This document shows positions 5,465 to 5,902 of a stretch of 5,902 nucleotides of DNA, in pieces. Origin of the DNA: Burkholderiales bacterium (GTDB taxonomy: Bacteria; Pseudomonadota; Gammaproteobacteria; Burkholderiales; Burkholderiaceae_F); NCBI GenBank assembly GCA_024641225.1, contig JAHEDN010000191.1, positions 1-5,902 on the forward strand, written 5' to 3'. The notes beneath the pieces are model-generated. The model was not told the DNA's origin, did not search any database, and saw only the letters and a list, made by a program, of their open reading frames with translations. A program made the position numbers and the translations under genes. Position 1 is the first letter of the stretch; each line of letters starts with the position of its first letter.

Positions 5465-5902
5465 CCTTGCTTCCGTAGCCCGGCCGCTAGCTGCGCGACC
5501 TTGGCTTCGAGCCGGTTGCGCGTCGACCGAGTGTCGAAACTGAGCACGCGCTCGCCGGCATCCGGCGCCTGCGCGAACGCGCGCTGCCGATCGAGAACGG
5601 CGATTGTCGCATCGGAGGCGTCCGCGCCATGCGCCTGGCGCCGCGAAATCCGCGCGCGCAGCGTCGCCGGCGGCGCCTCGCACCAGATGCACTCGCAGCG
5701 CACGCCGAGCCGCGTCGCCAGCCGGCGCAGCGCGTCGCGTTCAACGCGCCTGAGCATCGCCGCATCGACGATGACCGGGTAGCCGGCGTCGAGCACCGTG
5801 GCCGCCACCTCGTGCAGTCGTTGATAAGTGCGCTTCGTCATCGCCAGCGAATACAGGCCCGCGCCGAAGCCGGCATCCTTGCGCGAATCCGCCGCCAGCC
5901 CG
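5461..5902 (-). CDS. P-loop kinase/ATPase (AAA_33 type), C-terminal part; gene continues past the right edge
   Basis: The minus-strand frame is open from the window edge to the TGA at 5461-5463, giving 146 residues without the N-terminus. The visible part reads like the second half of a zeta-toxin/polynucleotide-kinase-like P-loop domain: GAGLYS, then TYQRLHEVA, the strand YPVIVDAAMLRR (the Walker-B-like VDA region), a second strand (CECIWCEAPP), the arginine-rich lid LRARISRR, and the ASDATIAVLDRQ segment. This arrangement is typical of the C-terminal ATPase of proteins annotated as bifunctional aminoglycoside-phosphotransferase-like/ATP-binding proteins (about 500 aa); the P-loop and any APH-like domain would lie outside the window. 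An internal ATG at 5841 is not the start, because family-like sequence continues upstream of it. The substrate is unknown; the resistance-sounding family name does not show antibiotic resistance. The stop overlaps the phosphoesterase start by 4 nt. Confidence 0.82.
   Translation of the reverse strand, partial: GLAADSRKDAGFGAGLYSLAMTKRTYQRLHEVAATVLDAGYPVIVDAAMLRRVERDALRRLATRLGVRCECIWCEAPPATLRARISRRQAHGADASDATIAVLDRQRAFAQAPDAGERVLSFDTRSTRNRLEAKVAQLAAGLRKQG

Noticed and set aside
5465..5692. N-terminal extension of the phosphoesterase by 76 codons
   Set aside because: It lies inside the kinase coding region in another frame, lacks similarity, and the ATG at 5464 has a ribosome site and starts just before the first DHH motif.
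4490..5782. 430-codon plus-strand open frame opposite the phosphoesterase and kinase
   Set aside because: It is long but antisense to two genes with clear motifs and an ATGA junction; no recognisable domain in its translation.

Overview
The window is a GC-rich, densely coded stretch of bacterial chromosome with six genes. High GC at third codon positions, REP-like intergenic hairpins and the gene families together suggest a proteobacterium, most likely a betaproteobacterium (inference; nothing here fixes the genus). No mobile element, CRISPR array, tRNA or rRNA is visible.

Layout, left to right. (1) A plus-strand operon: the 3' end of an archease gene (1-247), rtcB encoding the RNA-splicing ligase (258-1691), and a small alpha/beta (dienelactone-type) hydrolase (1695-2324), with gaps of 10 and 3 nt. 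(2) A 115-nt convergent intergenic region with two abutting perfect hairpins (REP-like element, probable bidirectional terminator). (3) A minus-strand tandem-domain universal stress protein (2440-3333). (4) A divergent regulatory region (3334-3494) with a perfect 11-bp inverted repeat and, overlapping it, an FNR/ANR-like box placed so that it could serve promoters in both directions. (5) A plus-strand patatin-like phospholipase (3495 or 3528 to 4457) whose fold signature resembles CBASS CapV-type effectors, but with no cyclase beside it. (6) After a 17-nt convergent gap, a minus-strand operon: the C-terminal part of a P-loop (AAA_33-type) kinase/ATPase entering from the right edge (5461-5902), overlapping by ATGA a DHH/DHHA1 phosphoesterase (4475-5464).

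How they may work together. Archease activates RtcB, which joins 2',3'-cyclic-phosphate or 3'-phosphate RNA ends to 5'-OH ends. The adjacent universal stress protein, hydrolase, phospholipase and kinase/phosphoesterase pair look like an RNA-repair and stress-survival neighbourhood, possibly linked to low oxygen through the FNR-like site. The gene identities are well supported. The shared stress theme and the regulation are inference.
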